Positions 26,991 to 36,412 of a DNA stretch of 64,000 nucleotides are shown here, piece by piece; position 1 is the stretch's first letter, and every line of letters begins with the position of its first letter. The position numbers and the translations under genes are program-made. Source of the DNA: Nocardia acididurans (GTDB lineage: Bacteria; Actinomycetota; Actinomycetes; Mycobacteriales; Mycobacteriaceae); assembly GCF_016741815.1 (NCBI RefSeq), contig NZ_JAERRJ010000004.1, forward strand, positions 372,001-436,000. The letters are read 5' to 3'. The notes beneath the pieces were generated by a model. It searched no databases, was not told the origin of the DNA, and worked only from the letters and a program-made list of their open reading frames with translations.

Positions 26991-27479
26991 CTACCACCCG
27001 GAGTCCGTGGCTCCGCCCCGGGGCCGTTCGGCGTCGGATGCGGAATCGGTATGCGCGGCACCGCGTTCGGTCGATCCCGGCGGCGCGGTGGACACATGCG
27101 GCGCCGGGGGCACCGACAACTCGCCCTTCAAGTCGGGCATGCCGGGGATCAGATCTGTCAGTGTGGGCATTCGATCGCGGTTTCGCGACACCGGAGCCAT
27201 CACGGCCTGCCCCTTGCGCGCGACCTCGGCCGCCGCCTGCTGCGCGGCCTCGGTGACCGCCTTCGCGATCTCCGGATAGTCCAAATCGTCGATATCGGCG
27301 GAGAACTTGGTTTCGATCACCGTGCCGTCGGCGTTCACCGTCACCGTGACCCGCTTGCGCACGGTGGCCGATGCGGTCAGCGCGGCCCGCTCTCGCTGCA
27401 GCTGCGTGATGGTGCGCAGCTGCAGCGAGAGGCCGTCGAGAATGTCCTGGAGGTCGTTCTTGGCGTACTCGTTGCTCAT
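26991..27479 (-). CDS. YbaB/EbfC-like protein of the toxin operon
   Basis: 162 residues. The first ~95 follow the YbaB fold: an N-terminal helix with many Leu/Gln/Arg, two strands (KRVTVTVNADGTVIETKFS) and a C-terminal helix YPEIAKAVTEAAQQAAAEV. A disordered Pro/Ala/Ser tail is added. True YbaB is a nucleoid-associated DNA-binding protein. Copies between WXG100 and toxin genes in actinobacteria are thought to be secretion accessories. It is 10 bp upstream of the giant gene and 9 bp downstream of the WXG100-like gene. Confidence 0.65.
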   Translation of the reverse strand: MSNEYAKNDLQDILDGLSLQLRTITQLQRERAALTASATVRKRVTVTVNADGTVIETKFSADIDDLDYPEIAKAVTEAAQQAAAEVARKGQAVMAPVSRNRDRMPTLTDLIPGMPDLKGELSVPPAPHVSTAPPGSTERGAAHTDSASDAERPRGGATDSGW

Positions 27480-27488
27480 CGTGGCGGC

Positions 27489-27803
27489 TTACCGGTAGGC
27501 ACCGGCGTTGCCGCCATCCATACGAGACAGCAACTCCAGCGCGTCGGCCTGCCCGTCGGCCACGTTCCCGAAGGTGCCGGCCATGTTTCGCGCGCCTCGC
27601 ACCATATTGTCCCTGCTGGCCAGATAGCCTTCCGGACCGTTGGAGAAGTTGTTGCCGAGCGTATCGTCGCCCCACGGCGCAACCCGGCCGCCGAGCGCGC
27701 CCTCCAGGGTAGCCAGCACGGACTCGAGGCCCTCCTGCACGGTGGTCGTCCTCGACTTCGCGGTGCGAAGTAGATCCTTGTATGCCTCCAGCCGGCCACT
27801 CAT
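27489..27803 (-). CDS. WXG100-superfamily (ESX-type) small protein
   Basis: 104 residues, two long helices. The turn carries an APWGDDTLGNNF motif, a W-G variant common in ESX-like proteins paired with large secreted toxins. First gene of the operon, preceded by about 150 bp that should hold its promoter. It probably forms the export-competent helical dimer with the N-domain of the giant protein or with its YbaB-like neighbour. Confidence 0.7.
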   Translation of the reverse strand: MSGRLEAYKDLLRTAKSRTTTVQEGLESVLATLEGALGGRVAPWGDDTLGNNFSNGPEGYLASRDNMVRGARNMAGTFGNVADGQADALELLSRMDGGNAGAYR

Positions 27804-27956
27804 CGGATCGTCGCCTCCAGCGCCTCGTTCGAATACCTACTCCAGCAATCGATTCGGCATCAGGGAACCGACCTGGCCGGACATTTCCAGGCGCGGGCGA
27901 CCATTCCGTGGCCAGAACATTAACGGACCGTTGAGATCCGGTGGCCCCTAAAGACA

Positions 27957-27994
27957 AAGGCGGTGCACCCGAACGCTTCCGGGCACACCGCCTT
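27957..27994 (-). terminator. Hairpin after the EspG/substrate operon
   Basis: AAGGCGGTG (27957-27965) pairs with CACCGCCTT (27986-27994), with extra CCCG/CGGG pairing inside. It follows the EspG stop at 28020 on the - strand and separates that operon from the WXG100-led operon. Confidence 0.75.
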
Positions 27995-28019
27995 CACCTC
28001 GCGCGGTCCGCGCGCGGAC

Positions 28020-28814
28020 CTAGGCGTCGAACTCCCCCTCGCCCCGAGCCGTCATGTGCTCGAGCACATGACTCACACCGGCGCCGATCCGCTCCGCGAT
28101 ACGCTGCGCACTCGCCCCGGCCGCCCGCATCTCGAGCTCGTCGAGCTCGATCAGATAGCGGCCGTCGCCCGGAAGATCGCGCCACAGCAACGTTTTCCCG
28201 GTCATGCCGCGCGGCCCGTACTTCGACCGCACCTGCCGGATCTTGAACCCACCGGTCCACTCGGCGGGCTTGGACAGAAAGGCCAGGCCGCGCGCGGAGT
28301 CGGGCTCGTCGAAGGAGTCGAACGCCGACGGGCGCGGGGCGTAGTCGGCCTCGGGTTGCCCGGAGTCGATCACAATCGGAACATCGGGCCCGCTCGCCGC
28401 CTCCGCGGCCGGCAGTTGCGACACCAGCAGCGCCGGAAGCTCATCCGGTTCACATTCGGTGAGCGTGAATCCCGAGGTATGCCAAATGGTTTCACCGGGA
28501 GACTGGGTGAGCATGCAGGCGCGGTGGCCGCGGCGGGCACCGTGGATCCGGAAGCGCTTCTCCGGGTTCTTCATCTCCCGATCGCACCAGACCTGCGCGA
28601 ACACGGCGACATCCGGCCGGACCAGGGTCTCGAAGACCGTCCGGAAATCCGCGGGCAACCGCTCCAGCAGCCGCGAATTCGCCTCCGCCAGCTGATGCTC
28701 GTACTCGACCTCCGATCTGGTCCGGCAGGTGTACACGAGCGGAGCGGGTATCCGGTTCTGCCGGTATCGATTGCACAGCACTTTGAACTCGATATCGGAG
28801 AATTCCCACTTCAT
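28020..28814 (-). CDS. EspG-family ESX chaperone (second copy)
   Basis: 264 residues. WEFSDIEFKVLCNRY at the N-terminus, a central GARRGHRACMLTQSPGE, FTLTECEPDELPALLVSQLP, then KYGPRGMTGKTLLWRDLPGDGRYL. The same order of elements as the EspG at 14109-14885, though diverged. It overlaps the preceding substrate gene by four bases (ATGA, 28811-28814), so chaperone and cargo are made together. Predicted to bind the product of 28811-30790 in the cytosol. Confidence 0.8.
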   Translation of the reverse strand: MKWEFSDIEFKVLCNRYRQNRIPAPLVYTCRTRSEVEYEHQLAEANSRLLERLPADFRTVFETLVRPDVAVFAQVWCDREMKNPEKRFRIHGARRGHRACMLTQSPGETIWHTSGFTLTECEPDELPALLVSQLPAAEAASGPDVPIVIDSGQPEADYAPRPSAFDSFDEPDSARGLAFLSKPAEWTGGFKIRQVRSKYGPRGMTGKTLLWRDLPGDGRYLIELDELEMRAAGASAQRIAERIGAGVSHVLEHMTARGEGEFDA

Positions 28815-30790
28815 ACGTCGGCCCCCGGATCGGCCGGGGCGGCGACAGCTGCCGGAGGCGTGAAGGCGTGGAAGAAGTCGACCGAACCGACGGCCTCTCC
28901 GTCCTCCGATACCGAGGCGCCGAAAGCCACCGTCTCGGTGCCGGAACCATTCGATTCCCCGTCGGCGAATCCCACCGACGCCCCGGCGACCACACCGAAT
29001 CCCGACTCGGTGAAGGCGGCGTCGACGCCGGCGCGAGCACCGAACAGATTCGTGTGCCCTACCGAACTCGCATCGGCCAGACCGGCTTTCGGAGCGACGC
29101 CACCGGCGGACACTTCCTCGCCGGACAGACTCGCCTCGGCCACCACCATCTCGGTCTGACCGGTTGTCAGGCCCAGTAGCTCACCCAACTGGGCGAGCTT
29201 CTCCGGCGACTGCTGCACCTCCGCGAAAGCTGTCTGCACCTTTTCCTCGGAGACGCCGAGCAGCTGGGCCAGCTGTTCGGTGTTCCCCTGCGCCAGCAGA
29301 CTTTCCAGCTGTTTCAGAACGGTGGGAAGGGACTGCGCCAGAGTGGACATGCCGGTGGTGGCCGCCTGGAGCAGGGTGCCGAGCGCACTGATTAGCTGCG
29401 TGGAGTTCTGGCTGTTCTGGTTGCTGTTCGGGTTCTGGCTGCCAGGGTTGTTGCTCCCTGGATTCTGATTGCCCGGGTTCTGGTTACCCGGATTCTGATT
29501 GCCCGGGTTCTGACTCCCTGGATTCTGGTTACCGGGGTTCTGATTGCCGGGGTTCTGGTTGCCGGGGTTCTGATTGCCCGGGTTCTGGTTACCGGGGTTC
29601 TGATTGCCCGGGTTCTGATTGCCCGGGTTCTGGTTACCCGGGTTCTGCTTACCAGGGTTCTGGTTGCCGGGGTTCTGGTTGCCGGGATTCTGATTGCCCG
29701 GGTTCTGATTGCCCGGGTTCTCCCGCTGATCCTTGTCCTTCGGATCCTTCTGGGTAGGGTCCTTCTCCGTCGGCAGCTTCGGCTTCTGCTGCGGTTGCGC
29801 GGTCGGCCCCGGCACGACCGGAAGGATTGTCGCGGTGTTCTTGCCGCCTGCGAGGTAGTCGTTCTCGAAATGCTCGCGGTAGTCCTCGAGATCGGTGTCG
29901 GTCATCTCGCAGTCGTTGGGATCGCTCTTCGTCTTCGGCATGTGGTTCTTCGTGGAGCTCATCCACCTGCCGACGTACTCGAGTAGTTCACCCATGACAT
30001 TCATGGTGTCGATGAGCGGCCGCAGATCCTTGGAGTAGGTGTTCGCCGCCAGCTTGGCCGCGTCGATGCCCTTGCCGCGCCAGCCGTTGCTGAGACCGTT
30101 GATCGTGTTCATGAAGGTGCCGAGATGCTTCTCGACCGAAGCGGCCAGGATGTTCCACGCGGAAGCGGCCCGCATGTACTTGTCCGGCTGGAGCGCCTGC
30201 CCCAGGGAGTAGAGGTTCTCCCAGAGCATGGAATCCCGGGGCTCCCAGATGATCTCGACGGATTCCTTGGTCTTCCCCTTGTCCTTGGCCCAGTCCTCCA
30301 GCCGCGTGTCGTAGTAGTCCTCCTTGTTCGTGCCCGGGCTTTCTCCCTTCGGTTCCGTCAGGCCCAGCTGACCGCCGGGGGTCGTCGGGCCGACCTTGAT
30401 GTCCTTCAGGCTTTCGATCGTGCCCTTGACCTTGTCGAGCTCGGCCTTGGATACGTTGTCCGCATCCGGATACGCCTTGGCCGCGGCATGGTAGGTGTCC
30501 ATCATGTGGGTGACGATGTCTATGTGCGTGGCGAACACGTCGTGCGCCTCGATCCCCCGCCTGCTCAGCGCCGAAGCCAGCGTGAAACCGGATGACAGAT
30601 CGCCGATCTGCGGGAGGCCGTTGAGTTTCTCGGTCTCCACGTACTTCTGAAAACTCCGCAGTGCCTCGATCATGTCGGCGCAGGCGTTCATGCCCTTCTT
30701 CGCCAGTTCCGGCTCGAACTGCAGTGTCCTTGCCTCCGCGGCGGCAAGCAGGCCCGGCCACGCGGTGTTGTCTCTGTTGTCAGGTGCCAT
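28811..30790 (-). CDS. EspB/PPE-like T7SS substrate with NPGNQ repeat
   Basis: 659 residues from ATG 30790. The N-terminal helical domain (about 1-330) contains the W-x-G element NGWRGKGIDAAKL near residue 245 and a second bundle ending RWMSSTKNHMP. This is the same architecture as the 14890-16647 product. A run of about 18 NPGNQ pentapeptides (29455-29730) forms a linker. The C-terminal part (about 460-659) has leucine-rich helices (GTLLQAATTGMSTLAQ) and an Ala/Gly/Ser tail. No Sec signal. Followed and overlapped by its EspG. Confidence 0.65.
   Translation of the reverse strand: MAPDNRDNTAWPGLLAAAEARTLQFEPELAKKGMNACADMIEALRSFQKYVETEKLNGLPQIGDLSSGFTLASALSRRGIEAHDVFATHIDIVTHMMDTYHAAAKAYPDADNVSKAELDKVKGTIESLKDIKVGPTTPGGQLGLTEPKGESPGTNKEDYYDTRLEDWAKDKGKTKESVEIIWEPRDSMLWENLYSLGQALQPDKYMRAASAWNILAASVEKHLGTFMNTINGLSNGWRGKGIDAAKLAANTYSKDLRPLIDTMNVMGELLEYVGRWMSSTKNHMPKTKSDPNDCEMTDTDLEDYREHFENDYLAGGKNTATILPVVPGPTAQPQQKPKLPTEKDPTQKDPKDKDQRENPGNQNPGNQNPGNQNPGNQNPGKQNPGNQNPGNQNPGNQNPGNQNPGNQNPGNQNPGNQNPGNQNPGSQNPGNQNPGNQNPGNQNPGSNNPGSQNPNSNQNSQNSTQLISALGTLLQAATTGMSTLAQSLPTVLKQLESLLAQGNTEQLAQLLGVSEEKVQTAFAEVQQSPEKLAQLGELLGLTTGQTEMVVAEASLSGEEVSAGGVAPKAGLADASSVGHTNLFGARAGVDAAFTESGFGVVAGASVGFADGESNGSGTETVAFGASVSEDGEAVGSVDFFHAFTPPAAVAAPADPGADV
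29455..29730 (-). repeat. 15-bp tandem repeat encoding NPGNQ units
   Basis: About 18 copies of a 15-base unit with silent variation at third positions and occasional S, K or N replacements. It encodes the disordered linker of the T7SS substrate. Read as DNA it has no spacers, so it is not a CRISPR array. Confidence 0.9.
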
Positions 30791-30918
30791 CGCTACTCTT
30801 CTATCGCTCCCCAAACGGCTGTCGCTGCGAGCACAGCCTACTTTTCTTAACTACCGATGGCGCGCAAAGGAATTCACGGTGCGACCGGGGCCCTGCGGTC
30901 CCACCGCCTTGATCTGCG

Positions 30919-31374
30919 ATGATGCAGGTCGTGCGAGTACTGGTACAGCGGGTGAGTTCCGCGCGGGTGAGCGTGGACGACGAGGTGGTCGGGCAGATCG
31001 ATCCGGCGGCACACGGTGCGCCCCAGGGGCTGGTCGCGCTGGTCGGGGTCACCCACAGCGATACCGAGGCCACCGCGAAAGCATTGGCCGACAAAGTGTT
31101 CCGGCTGCGGATTCTGGACGGGGAGCGCTCGGCCGCTGATCTGGGCGCGCCGATCCTGGTGATCAGCCAGTTCACGCTGTACGCCGACACCGCCAAGGGG
31201 CGGCGGCCGTCCTGGAACAATGCCGCGCCCGGGGGCGTCGCCGAGCCGCTGGTGGAGAAGTTCGCGGCGACGCTGCGGGAATTGGGCGCGACGGTGGCGA
31301 CCGGGCGCTTCGGGGCGCACATGAAGGTGGAACTGATCAATGACGGGCCGGTCACCCTCATGCTGGAATCCTGA
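30919..31374 (+). CDS. dtd: D-aminoacyl-tRNA deacylase
   Basis: Removes D-amino acids, and glycine wrongly attached to tRNA(Ala), from tRNAs. 151 residues from ATG 30919; starts at 30922 and GTG 30931 are also possible, and the conserved protein begins at [13 protein letters not shown]. Both active-site motifs are present: SQFTLYAD (about 81-88) and the cross-subunit element ending NDGPVT. Length fits the family. Single gene, divergent from the T7SS substrate gene across a 128-bp region. Confidence 0.92.
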   Translation: MMQVVRVLVQRVSSARVSVDDEVVGQIDPAAHGAPQGLVALVGVTHSDTEATAKALADKVFRLRILDGERSAADLGAPILVISQFTLYADTAKGRRPSWNNAAPGGVAEPLVEKFAATLRELGATVATGRFGAHMKVELINDGPVTLMLES

Positions 31375-31505
31375 ATTCCAGCGAGACCTGGGCCACGTAT
31401 TTTCAGACCTGTGAGAACGCAGATAAACATGAGCTTTTCATAAGAGGACGGGGATAAATTCGAGGAAGAGGCAAACAGTCTCGCACTTCTCGAAGGACCC
31501 TTTCC

Positions 31506-32054
31506 ATGAAGAAGAACTTTGTTGTGAAGGCCGGAATCGGCACCGTCGCGCTGGCTGTTCCGGCATTCCTGCTCCTCGGCGCGGGCACCGCCTCGGCCGC
31601 CACCGTCACCCCCGATACTGCGGCCCAGCCCGCCGCAACACAGCCTGTGGCGGCCCCGATCGCCGCCTCCAACCCGATCGCCAGCGGCGCGGCCGTGGGA
31701 GCGGGCATCGGCGCTGGTGTGGGCGCTGTCGGCGGCGGCATCGTCGGCGGCGTGGCCGGGCTGCCCGCGGGCGCGGCCGGAGCTCTCGTCGGCATTCCGG
31801 TGGGCGCTGTCACCGGCGCCGCCATCGGCGGCGCGATCGGCCTGCCCGCCGTCCCGCTCGAAGGCGCGACCATTCCGGGCGGCGCGATCACCGGCGGTCT
31901 CGTCGGCGGCGCGCTCGGCTTCGCCGCTGGTGAAGCCGTCCCCGTGGCCGTCGGCGCGGGCGTCGGCGCGGCCATCGGCACCGGTGTGGGCGCGGGTATC
32001 GGCGCTGCGGTCGGGGCCACCAATCCGAGCGTCGTCCCGAACGTGGTGCCCTGA
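31506..32054 (+). CDS. Exported glycine-zipper protein
   Basis: 182 residues. A Sec signal peptide (KK, hydrophobic core, cleavage after ASA near residue 31) is followed by an Ala/Pro/Thr segment. A long glycine-zipper region then has repeated GxxxG patterns such as AVGAGIGAGVGAVGGGIVGG. Such segments insert in or pack against membranes. Function unknown. It has its own upstream region (31375-31505) and the hairpin at 32081-32114 downstream. Confidence 0.7.
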   Translation: MKKNFVVKAGIGTVALAVPAFLLLGAGTASAATVTPDTAAQPAATQPVAAPIAASNPIASGAAVGAGIGAGVGAVGGGIVGGVAGLPAGAAGALVGIPVGAVTGAAIGGAIGLPAVPLEGATIPGGAITGGLVGGALGFAAGEAVPVAVGAGVGAAIGTGVGAGIGAAVGATNPSVVPNVVP

Positions 32055-32080
32055 AAGCACACGGCGACAACCATCTTCGT

Positions 32081-32114
32081 AGGCCCGCCCCGGAAGCAGC
32101 CCGGGAGCGGGCCT
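32081..32114 (+). terminator. Hairpin after the glycine-zipper gene
   Basis: AGGCCCGC (32081-32088) pairs with GCGGGCCT (32107-32114), with further CCCGG/CCGGG pairing. It lies 27 bases after the stop at 32054. Confidence 0.7.
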
Positions 32115-32151
32115 GGTGCCGTACCCGCCCGATCTGGCTAGGGTGGCTTGC

Positions 32152-32751
32152 ATGCTTCTGTGGATCAACGGACCGTTCGGCGGTGGAAAGACCCAGACCG
32201 CATTCGAATTGGAGCGGCGGCTGCCCGGCAGCGTGGTGTGCGATCCGGAGATGGTCGGATTCGGATTACATCGCACCATCCCGGCCGAATTGCGCACGGA
32301 CTTCCAGGATTTCCCCGCCTGGCGACAAGGTGTCTTCGAAGTATTGGATCTCGTGCTGAAAAAGCACGACGGCGTGGTGATCGCGCCGATGACCGTCGTG
32401 GTGCCGCAGTATTTCGAGGAAACAGTCGGGCGGCTGCGCGAAAGCGGCCACGACGTCAAACATTTCGCGCTCCTCGCCGAACCCGGCACCGTCGTCGGCA
32501 GGCTCCGGGAACGCGGCCTCTACGGCCTGCGCCACGACAGCTGGGCCCTCGCGCAGGTCGACCGCTGCCTCGACGCGCTCGCGGACCCACGCTTCGCCGA
32601 GCACATCCACACCGACCACATCGACATCACCGACGTGGCCGACCGCATCGCCGCATCGGCGGGGCTCACCCTCGAACCCGATACCGACGGGCCGATCCGC
32701 ACCCGACTGCGCCGAGCCCTGGTGGGCGTCAAGCACATGCGCTTCTTCTGA
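32152..32751 (+). CDS. P-loop kinase-like ATP-binding protein (TmrB-like)
   Basis: 199 residues from ATG 32152. Walker A GPFGGGKT (residues 7-14) lies after the first strand. The size and the first strand MLLWINGPFGGGKT recall TmrB-type tunicamycin-resistance ATPases and small nucleoside or sugar kinases. No membrane segment. Substrate unknown. It converges with the SDR gene, the stops being about 6 bp apart. Confidence 0.65.
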   Translation: MLLWINGPFGGGKTQTAFELERRLPGSVVCDPEMVGFGLHRTIPAELRTDFQDFPAWRQGVFEVLDLVLKKHDGVVIAPMTVVVPQYFEETVGRLRESGHDVKHFALLAEPGTVVGRLRERGLYGLRHDSWALAQVDRCLDALADPRFAEHIHTDHIDITDVADRIAASAGLTLEPDTDGPIRTRLRRALVGVKHMRFF

Positions 32752-32756
32752 ACCGC

Positions 32757-33575
32757 CTAGGACACCCAGCCGGCCATCGTGCCCTGCACGGCCGAGCCAT
32801 CCAGGTCGCCGAGTTTGGCTCCGACGAAATCCCTTGCCCAGTCCGAGGTTTGCCACCGGAACACGATCGGCTCGGCTGTCAGCGCCCGCATGATCACTGC
32901 CGCAACGTCTTCCGCCGTCTGGCCGGCCGTGTACGCCCCCAGGGTGCGGTCGATGTATGCCCGCAGAGCGGGCGCGTACGGACCGGCCTCGGCAATGGCC
33001 CGCGCCGGATCGATCCCCGCGTTCGCCACGAATTCCGTTGTCACAGCGCCCGGTTCGACCACGGCGACGCCGACGCCGACGGTGGCGGCCACCGGGGCCA
33101 GACTCTCCATGAAACCCTCCACGGCGAACTTGGCCGCGCAGTAGGCCTCGTTGAAGGGCTGGCCGACCACGCCACCCACACTCGTCACCGTCACCACGCG
33201 GCCGCCGCTCGCGCGCAGATGCGGCATCGCGGTGCGGGTCACCTCGACGACACCGAAGAAGTTGACCTCCAGCGCCCGGCGGATGTCGGACATGTCCAGA
33301 TTCTCGACGGTGCCGAGTACGGAGGCGCCCGCGTTGTTGATCACGGCGTCCAGACGCCCGTAGTCGGCGACGACACCGGACACGCAGTCCGCCACCGACT
33401 TCGGATCCGTCACATCCAACTGCCGGACATCCGCGCCGGTCGCCCGCACGGCCTCCCCGCGCGCCGGGTTCCGCAGCGTCGCCACTGTCCGGTATCCGGC
33501 CGCCACGGCCGCGGCGGCCACGGCCAGACCGATGCCGGTCGACGTTCCGGTGATGAGTACCACCCTGTCGCTCAT
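32757..33575 (-). CDS. Short-chain dehydrogenase/reductase
   Basis: 272 residues from ATG 33575; an upstream in-frame GTG at 33590 is less likely. Classical SDR: cofactor loop TGTSTGIG near residue 10, an NNAG motif near 85 and a catalytic YCAAK near 145, with a serine (TSVGG) about 13 residues before it. An aspartate after the second strand (QLDVTD) is the usual adenine contact. NAD(P)-dependent oxidoreductase of unknown substrate. It lies after map on the same strand, with a weak hairpin between. Confidence 0.85.
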   Translation of the reverse strand: MSDRVVLITGTSTGIGLAVAAAAVAAGYRTVATLRNPARGEAVRATGADVRQLDVTDPKSVADCVSGVVADYGRLDAVINNAGASVLGTVENLDMSDIRRALEVNFFGVVEVTRTAMPHLRASGGRVVTVTSVGGVVGQPFNEAYCAAKFAVEGFMESLAPVAATVGVGVAVVEPGAVTTEFVANAGIDPARAIAEAGPYAPALRAYIDRTLGAYTAGQTAEDVAAVIMRALTAEPIVFRWQTSDWARDFVGAKLGDLDGSAVQGTMAGWVS

Positions 33576-33593
33576 GTGCTCATCCAACACGAC

Positions 33594-33631
33594 GAACGCC
33601 GCACCCCTCCCGAAGGAGAGATACGGCGTTT
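33594..33631 (-). terminator. Hairpin between map and the SDR gene
   Basis: AACGCCG (33595-33601) pairs with CGGCGTT (33624-33630), with a 22-base loop. It lies just after the map stop at 33645 on the - strand. The stem is short and the loop long, so this is a moderate call. Confidence 0.45.
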
Positions 33632-33644
33632 CGTACGCGGGTGG

Positions 33645-34445
33645 CTATTCCGGACGCAGGGTCAGGATGCGCGGGCCGTCCTCGGTGACGGCGACCGTGT
33701 GCTCCCAGTGCGCGGCGCGGGAACCATCGGTGGTGACGACAGTCCAATCGTCTTCCAGCGTCTTGGTTTCCGTGGTGCCGAGGGTGAGCATGGGCTCGAT
33801 GGCCAGGACCGAGCCGACGCGCAGCAGCGGGCCCTTGCCCGGCTTGCCCTCGTTCGGCAGGAAGGGGTCCATGTGCATCTCGCGGCCGATGGCGTGGCCG
33901 CCGTAGCCGTCGACGATGCCGTAGGCGCGGCCGTGCTCGGCTTCGGCTGCCCGCGTGCCCAATTCGATGGCGTGCGAGACGTCGGTGAGCCGGTTGCCCG
34001 GGAGCATGGCGGCGATACCGGCCTCCATGGACAGCTTGGTGGCCTCGCTCAGCAGGCGATCGGCCTCGATGATCTGGCCGACGCCGAACGTCCACGCCGA
34101 ATCACCGTGCCAGCCGTCCAGGATCGCGCCGCAGTCGATCGACACCAGATCGCCCTCGGCGAGGATGTCCTCGGAGTTCGGGATCCCGTGCACCACACGG
34201 TCGTTGACCGAGGAGCAGATGGACCCCGGGAAACCGTGGTAGCCCTTGAACGACGGCACCGCTCCCGCATCACGGATGACCTGCTCGGCGACCTCGTCCA
34301 ACTCCAGGGTGGAAACCCCGGGCTTGGCGGCGGTGCGCACCGCCACCAGCGCGCGACCGACGATCTCGCCGGCCGCCGCCATGGCGTCCAGTTCACCGGC
34401 GGTGCGGAAGGGCACCACCTTCTTGGTCTTACGGCCGAAGACCAT
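33645..34445 (-). CDS. map: Type I methionine aminopeptidase
   Basis: Removes the initiator methionine from new proteins; a two-metal enzyme in the cytosol. 266 residues. Visible metal-ligand segments are [14 protein letters not shown] (two Asp), the His of the GYGGHAIG segment (G-HGIG-type), EPMLT (Glu) and the C-terminal [11 protein letters not shown] (Glu). The start overlaps the adk stop by one base, so secY-adk-map are coupled, as is usual in bacteria. Confidence 0.95.
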   Translation of the reverse strand: MVFGRKTKKVVPFRTAGELDAMAAAGEIVGRALVAVRTAAKPGVSTLELDEVAEQVIRDAGAVPSFKGYHGFPGSICSSVNDRVVHGIPNSEDILAEGDLVSIDCGAILDGWHGDSAWTFGVGQIIEADRLLSEATKLSMEAGIAAMLPGNRLTDVSHAIELGTRAAEAEHGRAYGIVDGYGGHAIGREMHMDPFLPNEGKPGKGPLLRVGSVLAIEPMLTLGTTETKTLEDDWTVVTTDGSRAAHWEHTVAVTEDGPRILTLRPE

Positions 34446-34990
34446 TAACGACCCAGGGCCTTCATGATCCGCTCATTGACCTCGTCGATTTCGCCGACGC
34501 CGTCGATGGCGGTGATGTGGCCGTCGTAGTAGGACAGCAAAGGCTCGGTCTCCTCGCGGTAGACGCGCATGCGGTTGCGGATGACCTCTTCGGTGTCGTC
34601 GGCGCGCTTACGAGCCAGCATGCGCTCGACGAGGATCTCCTCGGCGACCTCGAGCGAGATGACCGTCTGGAGCTCGTGACCGGACTCCTTGAGCATCTTC
34701 TCCAGGGCCTCGGCCTGGTCGATGGTGCGCGGGTAACCGTCCAGCACGAAACCGTTCACCGCGTCCGGCTCGGCGATGCGGGCCTCGACCATGCGGTTGG
34801 TGACATCGGAGGGGACGAGGTTGCCCGCGTCCAGGTACTGCTGCGCCTCGCGACCCAGCGGGGTCTGCTCGGAGATGTTGGTGCGGAAGAGGTTCCCGGT
34901 GGAGATGTGCGGGACACCGAGTTTCTCCGCAACCTGTTCGGCCTGCGTGCCTTTACCGGCGCCGGGCGGTCCGAGAAAAACAAGTCTCAC
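34445..34990 (-). CDS. adk: Adenylate kinase
   Basis: Converts ATP + AMP to 2 ADP. 181 residues, the short form without the cysteine zinc LID, as in mycobacteria. P-loop [10 protein letters not shown] at residues 7-16, the NMP-binding segment starting ISTGNLFR, and the DGYPRT motif near 85. The start overlaps the secY stop by four bases (34987-34990). Confidence 0.96.
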   Translation of the reverse strand: MRLVFLGPPGAGKGTQAEQVAEKLGVPHISTGNLFRTNISEQTPLGREAQQYLDAGNLVPSDVTNRMVEARIAEPDAVNGFVLDGYPRTIDQAEALEKMLKESGHELQTVISLEVAEEILVERMLARKRADDTEEVIRNRMRVYREETEPLLSYYDGHITAIDGVGEIDEVNERIMKALGR

Positions 34991-36306
34991 TTCAGGAACC
35001 CTTCGTAGTTACGGTTCATCAATTGGCTCTCGATCTGCTTGACCGTATCGAGGCCGACACTCACGATGATCAGCACCGCGGTACCGCCGAACGGCAAGTT
35101 CTGTACACCGGTGTTGTTACCGATATTCAGGAACACATTCGGGAGCACCGCCACCGCGCCCAGATAGAGCGAACCGGGCAGCGTGATGCGGCTGAGTACG
35201 TAGTTCAGGTAATCGGCAGTGGGCTTGCCCGGCCGATAACCGGGGATGAAGCCGCCGAACTTCTTCATCTCGTCCGCGCGTTCCTCCGGGTTGAAGGTGA
35301 TCGCGACGTAGAAGTAGGTGAAGAACACGATCATCGCGAAGTAGATCGTGACGTACACCGGGTTGCTGGGGTTGACCAGATACTTCTGGATCAGCTCCTG
35401 CCACTTGGCCGGATCGCCGGAGGTGTCCTTGGTCAACTGCGCCAACAGGTTCGGCAGATACAGCAGCGAGGACGCGAAGATCACCGGGATGACGCCGGCC
35501 TGGTTCACCTTCAGCGGCAGGTAGGTCGAGGAGCCGCCGTACATCTTGCGGCCGACCACGCGCTTGGCGTACTGCACCGGGATCCGGCGCTGGCCCTGCT
35601 CGACGAAGATGACGCCGACGATGACGACGAGCGCGGCCAGGATGACCAGCGCGAACTTGATCTTGGAGCCGGAATCCCAGATGGTCTTGCCCTCAGCGGG
35701 GATTCGCGCGGCGATACCGGCGAAGATGAGCAGCGACATACCGTTGCCGATACCGCGCTCGGTGATCTGCTCGCCGAACCACATCACCAGTGCCGCACCG
35801 GCCGTCATGACCAGCACGATGATGACCATGCCGAAAATGCTCGTGTCGTCGAGGATGTCCTTGGGGCAGCCCTGCAGCAGCTGACCGCGCGCAGCGAGCG
35901 CCACCAGACCCGTCGACTGGAGAACAGCCAGGGCGATCGACAGATAACGCGTGTACTGCGTCATCTTCGATTGGCCCGCTTGGCCTTCCTTGCGAAGTTC
36001 CTCGAACCGCGGAATGACGACGGTCAGCAGCTGGATGATGATGCTCGCCGTGATGTACGGCATGATGCCGATCGCGAACACCGAGAGCTGCAGCAGCGCG
36101 CCGCCGGAGAAGAGGTTGATCAACTGGTAGATACCGGCGGAATCACCGCCGTTGACCAGGTCCACACACTCTTGAACGTTCTTGTAACTGACGCCCGGGG
36201 AGGGCAGCGAGGCACCGAGCCGGTACAACGCGATCAGGCCCAGCGTGAAGAGAATCTTCCGCCGTAAGTCCGGGGTCCGGAAAGCCGACACGAAGGCGGA
36301 AAGCAC
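34987..36306 (-). CDS. secY: Protein translocase channel subunit SecY
   Basis: Core pore of the Sec translocon. 439 residues with ten predicted membrane helices. Family landmarks are visible: LSVFAIGIMPYITASIIIQ early on, the cytosolic loop ending QRRIPVQYAKR, and RPGKPTADYL before the late helices. It starts 154 bp after the rplO stop. A hairpin in that gap suggests secY-adk-map also has its own promoter. Confidence 0.97.
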   Translation of the reverse strand: MLSAFVSAFRTPDLRRKILFTLGLIALYRLGASLPSPGVSYKNVQECVDLVNGGDSAGIYQLINLFSGGALLQLSVFAIGIMPYITASIIIQLLTVVIPRFEELRKEGQAGQSKMTQYTRYLSIALAVLQSTGLVALAARGQLLQGCPKDILDDTSIFGMVIIVLVMTAGAALVMWFGEQITERGIGNGMSLLIFAGIAARIPAEGKTIWDSGSKIKFALVILAALVVIVGVIFVEQGQRRIPVQYAKRVVGRKMYGGSSTYLPLKVNQAGVIPVIFASSLLYLPNLLAQLTKDTSGDPAKWQELIQKYLVNPSNPVYVTIYFAMIVFFTYFYVAITFNPEERADEMKKFGGFIPGYRPGKPTADYLNYVLSRITLPGSLYLGAVAVLPNVFLNIGNNTGVQNLPFGGTAVLIIVSVGLDTVKQIESQLMNRNYEGFLK

Positions 36307-36412
36307 AGATCCTCCTGGCTAACGACATGGGTCAGGCCATGACTTCAGCGAATGGACAACGCCGATAGACATGACGGTGTTGGCAGACAACACTTGAACT
36401 TTAACAGTGACA

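Noticed and set aside
29455..29730. Regular short repeats resembling a CRISPR array
   Set aside because: The units are contiguous 15-base codon repeats with no spacers and lie in a coding frame.
31506..32054. Glycine-zipper protein considered as a PE/PE_PGRS-type ESX protein
   Set aside because: It has a normal Sec signal peptide and cleavage site and no PE motif.
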